A DNA stretch of 61,033 bases, taken from the NCBI GenBank assembly GCA_021740785.1, contig JAIOZI010000026.1, positions 1-61,033 on the forward strand, written 5' to 3'. The notes under the pieces are model-generated. The model searched no databases and was not told where the DNA came from. It saw nothing but the letters and a program-made list of their open reading frames with translations. The position numbers were made by a program, and so were the translations under genes. Source of the stretch: Melioribacteraceae bacterium (lineage in GTDB: Bacteria; Bacteroidota; Ignavibacteria; Ignavibacteriales; Melioribacteraceae). This document shows, piece after piece, positions 53,652 to 61,033 of the stretch (positions within the stretch are counted from its first letter, which is position 1; each line of letters opens with the position of its first letter).

Positions 53652-54725
53652 ATGAAAAATATTAATTCCATTTTACGTACGCTGTGTTATACATCATTAA
53701 TTTTATTAATTATTTCCGCATGTTCAAAAGACGATTCCAACCCGGTTGAACCGGAACCCAGCCCGCCGAACCCATCCGAAGTTGATGCGTTTGAACAAAA
53801 TAAATTATTGGGACGTGGAATAAATTTAGGGAATGCTCTTGAAGCTCCCAACGAGGGCGATTGGGGAGTTGTACTGCAGGAAAGTTATTTTGCTGATATA
53901 GCAGATGCCGGATTTAATTCCATAAGAGTTCCAATTAAATGGTCGGCACACACATTGGAAGACCCGCCTTATACAATAGATGAAACATTTTTTGCAAGAG
54001 TCGATTGGGCAATTGAACAAACAACTTCACGCGGACTTTCGGTTATTGTTGACTTCCACCATTATGATGAAATAATGTTTTACCCGTACGACCATAAAGA
54101 TAGATTTCTCGAAATCTGGCGGCAAGTTGCCGAACGTTATAAGAATAAACCAAAAGAAGTATTCTTCGAAATTCTAAACGAACCTCACGACGAGTTAACC
54201 CCTGCGGTTTGGAATGAATTTCTTACCGAAGCTATTAATATCATTAGGGAAACAAATCCGAATAGAACCCTAATAGTTGGTCTTGCAAATTGGGGCGGAC
54301 TCGGTTCACTCAATCAATTAAGAATACCTGACGGTGAAGATAATGTTATTGTTTCATTTCATTACTACAATCCATTTCAATTTACACACCAAGGGGCAGA
54401 GTGGGTAGACGGCAGCGATTCCTGGCTTGGTACAAAATGGAACAACAGCGAGGGAGAAAAGGAAGCTGTGCGTAATGATATTAACGGAATTATCAGTTGG
54501 GGCTCGGCGAAGAATATTCCAATTAATCTTGGTGAATTCGGAGCATATCAAAAAGCAGATACTCAATCACGGTTCGACTGGATGAAGTACGTTCGTGAAT
54601 ACGCCGAATCTTATAATATAAGCTGGCACTATTGGGAATTCTGTGCCGGCTTCGGAATTTATAACAGTTCTACCGGTGAATATAATGATCTGCTCCAAGC
54701 TTTAATACCGGGAAGAATTTTATAA
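53652..54725 (+). CDS. Glycoside hydrolase family 5 lipoprotein (endoglucanase-like)
   Basis: A 357-residue lipoprotein (lipobox IISAC, Cys24), with a Pro-rich linker (PVEPEPSPPNPSE) after the anchor. The catalytic domain (about 50-350) carries the GH5 acid/base Glu177 in EILNEPH and nucleophile Glu295 in INLGEFGAY, plus the conserved GINLGNALEAP and VDFHHYDE segments. It would cut beta-1,4-glucans or mannans at the cell surface or in the periplasm. The ATG at 53652 lies 2 nt after the phoH-like stop; it may be cotranscribed. Confidence 0.92.
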   Translation: MKNINSILRTLCYTSLILLIISACSKDDSNPVEPEPSPPNPSEVDAFEQNKLLGRGINLGNALEAPNEGDWGVVLQESYFADIADAGFNSIRVPIKWSAHTLEDPPYTIDETFFARVDWAIEQTTSRGLSVIVDFHHYDEIMFYPYDHKDRFLEIWRQVAERYKNKPKEVFFEILNEPHDELTPAVWNEFLTEAINIIRETNPNRTLIVGLANWGGLGSLNQLRIPDGEDNVIVSFHYYNPFQFTHQGAEWVDGSDSWLGTKWNNSEGEKEAVRNDINGIISWGSAKNIPINLGEFGAYQKADTQSRFDWMKYVREYAESYNISWHYWEFCAGFGIYNSSTGEYNDLLQALIPGRIL

Positions 54726-54788
54726 TGAATTGAGTAGTTTTGGGTTTTGGACTAATACAAATCATTATATTATTTTATTGATACTTAT

Positions 54789-55616
54789 ATGCTAATCTCT
54801 AATGAAAATAAATTAATTTCTTTTGTATCAGTTTTGTTTTTTTTAGTTGGCTGCAATTCTGTAAATAAAAAACATGTGAATTGGATTGAACCGAATACAA
54901 AAATGGAATTCGTTTTGATTGAATCGGGTAGGTTTATGATGGGAACGCCTCCGGATGAATCCGGTGAATTTAAATCCGATTATTTTCATGAAGTAGAATT
55001 AACCGGGGATTATTACATTGGAAGGTATGAAGTTACCCAGCATCAGTGGGAAATAATCATGGGTTACAATCCAAGTAATTTTGTTGATTTCGGTGACAGC
55101 CTTCCTGTTGAAAATATCAGTTGGTACGAAGCAAATGAGTTTATTCATAAACTGGATTCTATTAATCCCGGTTATCGGTTTTCGCTGCCTACCGAAGCCC
55201 AATGGGAATATGCATGCAGAGCCGGCACAACAACGCCGTATAACACCGGCGAAAACCTAACAACAGAACAAGCTAATTATTGCGGAGAGTTTCCATATAA
55301 AAATTACCCGAAAGGAATTTGCAGAGAACATCCTTCGGTTGTTGGAAGTTTTGAACCGAATGATTGGGGATTATTTGATATGCATGGAAATGTTTGGGAA
55401 TGGTGCAGCGATTGGTTTTGTGAATATCCTAAAACATTTGTGACCGACCCGTTAGGAAATTGCGACTCGGAGTTAAAGGTTATAAGAGGCGGAAGCTGGT
55501 ATTTTAATGCTGAGAGCGCTCGTTCTGCCCGGAGGTATACACATCATCCCGAAGACAGGGGATTCAGTTTGGGCTTTAGAGTTGTAATGACAAACGATAA
55601 TTGTCAATCAAAATAA
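54789..55616 (+). CDS. SUMF1/FGE-like lipoprotein (probably not a true FGE)
   Basis: A 275-residue lipoprotein (lipobox LVGC, Cys22). The mature protein is the formylglycine-generating enzyme-like fold: FVLIESGRFMMGTPPDE, YYIGRYEVTQHQWEIIMGYNPS, SLPTEAQWEYACRAGTTTPY, FDMHGNVWEWCSDWF, VIRGGSWYFNAESARSARR. The two active-site cysteines of true FGE, in the stretch after GGSW, are replaced here, so formylglycine synthesis is unlikely. Such proteins often act as structural or binding proteins. Single gene. Confidence 0.85.
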   Translation: MLISNENKLISFVSVLFFLVGCNSVNKKHVNWIEPNTKMEFVLIESGRFMMGTPPDESGEFKSDYFHEVELTGDYYIGRYEVTQHQWEIIMGYNPSNFVDFGDSLPVENISWYEANEFIHKLDSINPGYRFSLPTEAQWEYACRAGTTTPYNTGENLTTEQANYCGEFPYKNYPKGICREHPSVVGSFEPNDWGLFDMHGNVWEWCSDWFCEYPKTFVTDPLGNCDSELKVIRGGSWYFNAESARSARRYTHHPEDRGFSLGFRVVMTNDNCQSK

Positions 55617-55636
55617 AATATTTAAAGAAATCAGTT

Positions 55637-56281
55637 ATGGGATTTGACGAATATTATAAATCTATTGAAAATGCTTTCGGTAGTGAACCGGAAAAAATTT
55701 TAACTTCCTTTCATCATCTTATACAAAAGGATTACCCGGTGTTGGATATCGGTGCGGGACAGGGAAGAAATTCAATTCATCTTGCTGATCTAGGTTACGA
55801 AGTTGATGCCATCGATCCTTCCCCTGTTTCGGTACTAACCATAGATGAAACCTGCAAAAAACTTAATCTCCGGGTAAACACATTTCATTCGGGATTCATT
55901 GAATTCAAGACAGATGCAAAATATTCGGCTATACTTCTATTTGGTTTGATGCAAATATTAACGTGGGAGCAAATAGAAATATTGAAAGATAGATTAACAG
56001 GCTGGCTGCTGCATGGGGGCTTATTGTTCGTCACCTCATTCACAACAGATGATAATGGTTTTAAAAACATAAAAAAAACATCGGAACAAATCGGAAGAAA
56101 TTCTTTTCGGAAGACGAACAGTGAAATCAGAACACATTTTGAGCCCGGTGAATTACAATCCATTTTTAATGAATATGAAATAATTCACTATTGTGAAGGG
56201 TTGGGACCGGAACACCGGCATGGAGACAATCCCCCTGAAAGACACGCCATGGTTGAAGCTGTATTCAGAAAAAACAGATGA
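55637..56281 (+). CDS. Class I SAM-dependent methyltransferase
   Basis: A 214-residue cytoplasmic methyltransferase. The SAM motif I is VLDIGAGQGRNSIHLA (about residues 38-53) and the acidic end of motif II is in YEVDAIDPSP. It resembles the TehB-like tellurite/thiol methyltransferases in layout but the substrate is unclear. I prefer the ATG at 55637 to a TTG at 55601 within the end of the preceding gene; no strong ribosome binding site precedes either. The end PERHAMVEAVFRK may be involved in substrate binding. Confidence 0.82.
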   Translation: MGFDEYYKSIENAFGSEPEKILTSFHHLIQKDYPVLDIGAGQGRNSIHLADLGYEVDAIDPSPVSVLTIDETCKKLNLRVNTFHSGFIEFKTDAKYSAILLFGLMQILTWEQIEILKDRLTGWLLHGGLLFVTSFTTDDNGFKNIKKTSEQIGRNSFRKTNSEIRTHFEPGELQSIFNEYEIIHYCEGLGPEHRHGDNPPERHAMVEAVFRKNR

Positions 56282-56536
56282 TCTCTTACTTCGTTTATTA
56301 GCATTTTGATCTGAATTAAAATTTATATACCAGTACTTTATATTAAATATCAACTTATTGATCTTGGGGATATTTATCAACTAATTCACAATGAACAAAC
56401 AGATAAGTCCTCTTTTTATCAAGAAATCGCCGATTTTTATTTGTTTCTATCAAAAAATTAATTGGGATAAAGAGGTCTATTTTGTATTTTTATATTGACT
56501 TTTTTTCAAAACAAATACTTTTACGGAGGTAGTTTA

Positions 56537-56920
56537 ATGAAACAAGTAGTAATAGCATTAATGTCAGTTTTTCTTTTAGGCAGTTGCGGAACAATACAGA
56601 AATATGCAAAACAGGGAATGGATGCAGCTGAAAAAGCCGCCGAAAATTATGTTGATAAAGAAACCGGCAGCGGCACTTTTGACGACACGATGAAAATGAA
56701 AGGTGACACTGACAAAACTCAGCACCTTTTACCTTTTTACGCAACCGTTAACAAAATGTGTGACGATAAGAAAATCGATGAAAAGAAAAGAGATGAATTG
56801 AAAGCTCAGTTTGATTCTTATTATGCAGAATGGAAAGACGGAAAAATTACAGAGGCGGAATACAAGAAAAATTGTGAAGATGCAATAGACAATGCTGAAA
56901 ATACAGATACCGCAAAATAA
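56537..56920 (+). CDS. Small lipoprotein of unknown function
   Basis: A 127-residue lipoprotein. The ATG at 56537 follows GGAGG, and a lipobox LGSC (Cys17) ends the signal. The mature part is helical and charged (DAAEKAAENYVDKE, DDKKIDEKKRDELKAQF), ending in DNAENTDTAK. Function unknown. The gene stands alone with its own terminator, so it may be highly expressed. Confidence 0.75.
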   Translation: MKQVVIALMSVFLLGSCGTIQKYAKQGMDAAEKAAENYVDKETGSGTFDDTMKMKGDTDKTQHLLPFYATVNKMCDDKKIDEKKRDELKAQFDSYYAEWKDGKITEAEYKKNCEDAIDNAENTDTAK

Positions 56921-56938
56921 AAACATCACATTTTTACT

Positions 56939-56979
56939 AAAATGCCGTTTTGCATCATTTGCTTGACGGCATTTTTTTT
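56939..56979 (+). terminator. Rho-independent terminator
   Basis: AAATGCCGT and ACGGCATTT pair around a 17-nt loop and are followed by a run of T. It ends the small lipoprotein gene. Confidence 0.85.
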
Positions 56980-57129
56980 AAGATAATAATCAAAAAACTT
57001 TTTTTTTAATTCATTAGTCCTTGCCCATAAATCAAGACCTCAATTATCGGTTTTGTCCCATCGTTCAAAACGACTCATAGAAAGATTAGCGCTAATTTGG
57101 CAGTCGACTTTCAACAAATTGGAGCAAAA

Positions 57130-59412
57130 ATGAAAAAAGCAGTAACAATTATTCTACTTCTGATTTCCTATCTATCGATATCAGCATCTTCAAACGGAAC
57201 TCTGAAAGGAACCGTAAGTGATGCGAAAACCAAACAACCGTTAATCGGTGTCAATATAATAATTGTCGGCAGCAATTTAGGAGCAACTACCGATCAATCG
57301 GGTAAATATATATTCAGGAATCTTGATGCAGGAACTTATACAATTCAGTTTTCTTATATAGGTTACAGCAAGGTTACTAAAACAGACGTAATTGTTAAAC
57401 CCGGGAGGTCAATTTATCTTAATGTCGGCATGGAACCTCTTCCAGTTGAGTTGGGAAATGTAGTTGTTTCATCGGGCTATTTTTCCGATCTGAAAAACAC
57501 ACCGGTAAGCGCAGTAACATTCTCATCGGAAGAAATACGACGCGCGCCCGGCTCGGCAGGTGATGTAAGCAGAATAATGTACGGACTTCCTGCATTGGCA
57601 AAAGTAAACGATTCACGCAACAGTCTTATCGTAAGAGGAGGAAGCCCGGTCGAAAATACATTTTATATCGATAACATCGAGGTGCCGAATATAAATCACT
57701 ATCCCGTTGAAGGCTCATCGGATGGACCGATTGGAATTCTGAATGTTGATTTTATTGAGGATGTAACATTCCATACCGGCGGGTTTTCGCCTGCCTACGG
57801 CGATAAACTTTCTTCAATTATGGAAATTGATTACAGGGAAGGAAACAACGACGGCATTCTGCCTCAATTGAATCTTAACATGGCAGGACTAGGCGGCGCA
57901 GTTGAAGGTCCTATTGGCAATAAGGGAAGTTTTATGTTTTCTACAAATATTAGTTATTTGGATTTGGTAGCTGATAAAGCTGAAACCGGCGGTGCAATTC
58001 CCCGCTACCAAGATGCTCAGGGGAAACTCACATATAACCTTGATGACCAAAACAAGATCACCCTGCTTGAAATATTTTCCAGGGATGAAATTAATTTGGA
58101 TTATGATGACGCACTTAAAACAGATCTGACAATCGTTTACGGATCGACTAACGGGATCATGAATGTCTCCGGGTTAAACTGGCAGCGCTTATGGGGAAAC
58201 ATCGGATACTCAAATACTTCGCTTGCCTATAATTATCAAAATTATGACCACAACTATTCCGAAACCAAAACACAGCGGCATCTTTATACGAATAAATCGT
58301 CGGAAAATTCTTTGGTTCTAAGAAACGTAAACTACCTAAAACTAAGCGAATTTCATGGCCTGGATTTTGGCTTTGACGGAAAATATTATTTCAATAATTT
58401 CAATCTCTATTACAATGAGTGGCAGGATCACTTTGGGAATGTTAACCCGGTATTAACCGTTAATGAAGATTTCCAGTCGATTAAAATCGGTCTGTTTATA
58501 GTTGATCACTTTGAGATTTCGGAGAAACTAAGACTGGATTTCGGATTGCGCGGTGATTACTTTGATGCAACAAGGAATTTCAGCCTATCCCCTAGAGCAA
58601 CACTAACTTATGATTTTACAGAGGCAGCCTCAATTACGGCGAGCGCCGGAATATTCAGACAGGACATTCCGAACCACATTTTAGTACAGAATAATAAATT
58701 CAGTAGTTTGAAAACCCCGCTGGCATATCATAATATTGTTGGAATTAGTCATCTGCTTTCTGAGAATACACGCTTGACAATCGAAGGATATTATAAATAT
58801 TATAAGTACTTCCCTATAGACCCTAATCAGCCTTCGGTTTTTCTATTTGATGAAGCAGCAACAGAAGGGCTATTCTTGCAGCATGAATCACTTGTTGATA
58901 ACGGCGAGGCGTATGCAGCGGGAGTTGAAATAATGGTTCAGAAAAAACTTGCTTCCGATTTTTACGGAATGGTTAGCGGATCTTATTCAAAAACAAAATA
59001 CAAAGGCGCCGATAACACATGGCGAAACAGAATTTATGATAACCAATATAATTTTAATCTTGAAGGCGGATACGTACCGAATGATGAATGGGAATTTAAA
59101 GTGCGGTGGATATATGCCGGCGGCGCCCCTTACACTCCATTTGATATCGCCAGTTCAAAAGCAATGAGAGAAGGCATCTGGGATCTTTCCAATATCAATT
59201 CCAAAAGAATGCCGGATTACCACTCACTTAATATACGAGTTGATAAAAGATTCTACTTTAACAACTCCAACATGATTGTCTATCTTAGCGTGTGGAACGC
59301 ATATGGGCGCGAGAACATTGCACAGTATGTTTGGGACGAAGTTAAAAATGAGCAGGGCGTACAGAAACAATGGAGTACCCTCCCGGTAATTGGAATTGAA
59401 TACGAATTTTAA
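57130..59412 (+). CDS. TonB-dependent receptor, second copy type
   Basis: A 760-residue outer-membrane receptor. Signal peptide (MKKAVTIILLLISYLSISAS), CarboxypepD_reg-like domain (about 22-105; LKGTVSDAKTKQPLIGVNI), plug (about 108-220; SLIVRGGSPVENTFYIDNIEVPN) and barrel to the end (IGIEYEF). It is shorter than the receptor at 44781 and lacks a T9SS partner. GGAGC precedes the ATG at 57130. Import substrate is unknown. It converges on the AraC-type regulator gene, which could control it. Confidence 0.9.
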   Translation: MKKAVTIILLLISYLSISASSNGTLKGTVSDAKTKQPLIGVNIIIVGSNLGATTDQSGKYIFRNLDAGTYTIQFSYIGYSKVTKTDVIVKPGRSIYLNVGMEPLPVELGNVVVSSGYFSDLKNTPVSAVTFSSEEIRRAPGSAGDVSRIMYGLPALAKVNDSRNSLIVRGGSPVENTFYIDNIEVPNINHYPVEGSSDGPIGILNVDFIEDVTFHTGGFSPAYGDKLSSIMEIDYREGNNDGILPQLNLNMAGLGGAVEGPIGNKGSFMFSTNISYLDLVADKAETGGAIPRYQDAQGKLTYNLDDQNKITLLEIFSRDEINLDYDDALKTDLTIVYGSTNGIMNVSGLNWQRLWGNIGYSNTSLAYNYQNYDHNYSETKTQRHLYTNKSSENSLVLRNVNYLKLSEFHGLDFGFDGKYYFNNFNLYYNEWQDHFGNVNPVLTVNEDFQSIKIGLFIVDHFEISEKLRLDFGLRGDYFDATRNFSLSPRATLTYDFTEAASITASAGIFRQDIPNHILVQNNKFSSLKTPLAYHNIVGISHLLSENTRLTIEGYYKYYKYFPIDPNQPSVFLFDEAATEGLFLQHESLVDNGEAYAAGVEIMVQKKLASDFYGMVSGSYSKTKYKGADNTWRNRIYDNQYNFNLEGGYVPNDEWEFKVRWIYAGGAPYTPFDIASSKAMREGIWDLSNINSKRMPDYHSLNIRVDKRFYFNNSNMIVYLSVWNAYGRENIAQYVWDEVKNEQGVQKQWSTLPVIGIEYEF

Positions 59413-59554
59413 GTGGATTGATACCGGATAAACTTTTATTGAATGGAATACCGGTTAAACGGAATGAGAGGACTCTGAATCCACAAGTAGGAGCATCTAT
59501 TTTCCATGTAATCGGTATTCTGTTTTCAAATTTATGCATGCTTAAAAGGCGGAT

Positions 59555-60691
59555 CTACGCAGCATTCGTTATTTCTTTGTATTGAGCCGGAGTACTTCCG
59601 GTTACTTTTTTAAACGCTGAATAATATGCCGATTTCGAACTAAACCCGGCTTCATAACCAATCGCCAATAAACTGTAATTATCATACTTAGCATCTTTCA
59701 GCATTCGTTTCACTTCTTCAATTCTGTATGAGTTAATCAGGTCATAAAAATTCTTACCAAGCTTTGTATTAATTACTTCCGATAAATTATGAGTGGAAAC
59801 ATCTAATTTTTCTGCAAGTTCACTTAAACTGAGTTTACTGTTCAAATAAGGTTTTTCATCTTCAATCAACTTGTTAAGAGAAGTGAGAATGCGTTTGGCG
59901 ATTTTTTCATCCAAACCAGTCTTTTTATATTGCGGCGATTTCTTCTCTATGTTTTCCTCAATCGGCTCGAAGCTTATTTGCGGCTGTCTTAAACTTTTTA
60001 TTCCGAGTGAATAAAGCAAAAATGAAATGGTGATATAGATAAGCACATTTGCCTGAAACTGTTCCCCGTAAATAAAATTGAGCAGGTAAGCCAGCACAAC
60101 AATCAACCAGACTACTACAGTCCCCGCAATAAAATGCCGCAGCCATGAAAGATTTATTTTATCAATGTTGCTGAATGATTGTTTTATCTTTTTATTATAA
60201 CGGTAAGATTCAACGACAGTTAATATCATGTACGTTACGCCGTGAACAGGAATTAAATTTCCGATAAGCTGAATATGCCAAGGTGCCGCAGTTTTAAAAT
60301 CCAATAGTGAAAGCTGGTATTCTGATCCTTCGAAATAGAAAAAGAAGACTCCATACAACTGAACTAATACAAACGGGAAAAAATGAAGGAGATAAACCGA
60401 CCGGAATTTATCATCACCTTCGGTAAGAATTTTCACGTACAAATAGATCATCGGTCCGTATAGATAAGGAAAGGAGTTTGAAAAACCAGCGGACCATGGG
60501 AAATACTTAATCAATCCTGTTAGGAATGCGGCGCCGTTCAATAAATCCACTGCAAATATTATCATTAAAATACCGAGCAGGCGATTAGCTGTTTGATTTT
60601 CTTTTTTCTTCAGCAGAAATACACTAAGCAGAAAACCCTGCGCCGCACCAATGATAAATATGTAAGATATTATTTTGGAATATTCTAACAC
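59555..60691 (-). CDS. Membrane-anchored AraC-family regulator
   Basis: A 378-residue protein with about seven membrane helices (residues 5-235) followed by a cytosolic AraC DNA-binding domain (about 275-375) with both helix-turn-helix motifs: SLSELAEKLDVSTHNLSEVIN and YSLLAIGYEAGFSSKSAYYSAFKK. It may sense a signal in the membrane and regulate target genes, perhaps the TonB receptor at 57130. The start is a GTG with an AAAGG that lies too close, so the real start is uncertain. Confidence 0.85.
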   Translation of the reverse strand: MLEYSKIISYIFIIGAAQGFLLSVFLLKKKENQTANRLLGILMIIFAVDLLNGAAFLTGLIKYFPWSAGFSNSFPYLYGPMIYLYVKILTEGDDKFRSVYLLHFFPFVLVQLYGVFFFYFEGSEYQLSLLDFKTAAPWHIQLIGNLIPVHGVTYMILTVVESYRYNKKIKQSFSNIDKINLSWLRHFIAGTVVVWLIVVLAYLLNFIYGEQFQANVLIYITISFLLYSLGIKSLRQPQISFEPIEENIEKKSPQYKKTGLDEKIAKRILTSLNKLIEDEKPYLNSKLSLSELAEKLDVSTHNLSEVINTKLGKNFYDLINSYRIEEVKRMLKDAKYDNYSLLAIGYEAGFSSKSAYYSAFKKVTGSTPAQYKEITNAA

Positions 60692-61033
60692 AACCTTTGA
60701 TCGAAATTTGTTGTGGCTAAATATAAGGATTTATATTTGAGATATATAATTACAGTAAATTAACCTATCTATTCAGTTCCTCATTTAATTATGTAAGTGC
60801 ACAATACTGAATTTCCTATTCTTATCGATGTCTATAATCATTACATTATGAATTATTTGTGAAATAATTATTTGATTTTTCGACTCATTCTATTTAATTT
60901 CAGAACTCCTTACCCCGTGAATAAAAATAAGGAATTAAGAGTTGTTGTTCGCAAAATAAAAATGCATTAAATTAAGTATAATATGCAATTACAACTACCA
61001 TTATATCCGAACGAGACAAAATTAATATCCCAA
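60692..61033. other. Intergenic region at the window end
   Basis: A 342-bp AT-rich stretch upstream of the AraC-type regulator. No open frame of note, no repeat family and no RNA gene were seen; the window ends here. Confidence 0.5.

Noticed and set aside
1-61033. CRISPR array, tRNA or rRNA genes
   Set aside because: No regularly spaced identical repeats with unique spacers and no cloverleaf-like or rRNA-like sequence was found by eye.

Overview
The window looks like a stretch of chromosome from a Gram-negative, low-GC (by eye roughly 35-40 %) member of the Bacteroidota/Ignavibacteria branch, most likely an uncultured Ignavibacteriales bacterium. The sequence-level reasons are: TonB-dependent receptors with an N-terminal carboxypeptidase-regulatory-like domain; a large exported protein ending in a type IX secretion (T9SS) sorting-type tail next to a PorV/PorQ-type outer-membrane protein; many lipoproteins; and many start sites that lack a strong Shine-Dalgarno. 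No rRNA, tRNA or CRISPR array was seen. Nearly all genes can be assigned to a family, and most of the window is ordinary chromosomal content.

Layout. 1-4150: the end of a lipoprotein gene, a 1 kb repeat-rich gap, then a small accessory island (ribbon-helix-helix/PIN toxin-antitoxin pair, an unknown acidic protein next to a HigA-type antitoxin without a recognisable HigB, and an SRA-like/HNH nuclease). 4335-11642: a membrane-anchored serine hydrolase, a membrane hydrolase-like protein and a tight leftward operon (MlaF-like ATPase, RadA, FMN reductase, CMD-family protein, membrane protein). 11778-14927: a secreted acidic protein divergent from a two-component system, with four phased TGTTAA repeats between them. 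14916-25810: MOP-like transporter, DUF1579 protein, ClC channel, a second repeat sink, a lipoprotein hydrolase, a TlpA-like lipoprotein, DUF2203, then an operon of purine/cytosine permease, fungal-type cytosine deaminase and OsmC. 26362-33234: tricorn-like protease, divergent alkaline phosphatase, Rieske protein, MFS exporter.

33311-35266 is a compact four-gene leftward operon (peptidoglycan-active protein, lipoprotein, helical protein, small multi-TM protein) that resembles a phage-type lysis module but has no phage structural genes around it; it is the best candidate in the window for an undescribed system. 35582-44400 holds a multi-PAS kinase, TetR regulator with a divergent barrel protein, Tag glycosylase with a phosphatase, an aldehyde dehydrogenase and a SurA-like chaperone. 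44781-52133 is a rightward receptor/T9SS cargo/PorV trio. 52306-60691 holds PIN-PhoH ATPase, GH5 glycosidase, SUMF1-like lipoprotein, methyltransferase, small lipoprotein, a second TonB receptor and a membrane-anchored AraC regulator.

Non-coding structure is notable: a 132-bp element with 96-bp MITE-like core (15-bp perfect terminal inverted repeats) occurs twice in opposite orientation (6416-6547 and 26205-26336); a 30-bp imperfect palindrome occurs at 680-709 and 19550-19579; and a tail fragment of a T9SS sorting domain survives as a pseudogene at 7330-7431. All functional calls come from reading the sequence and recalled family motifs; no search was run.
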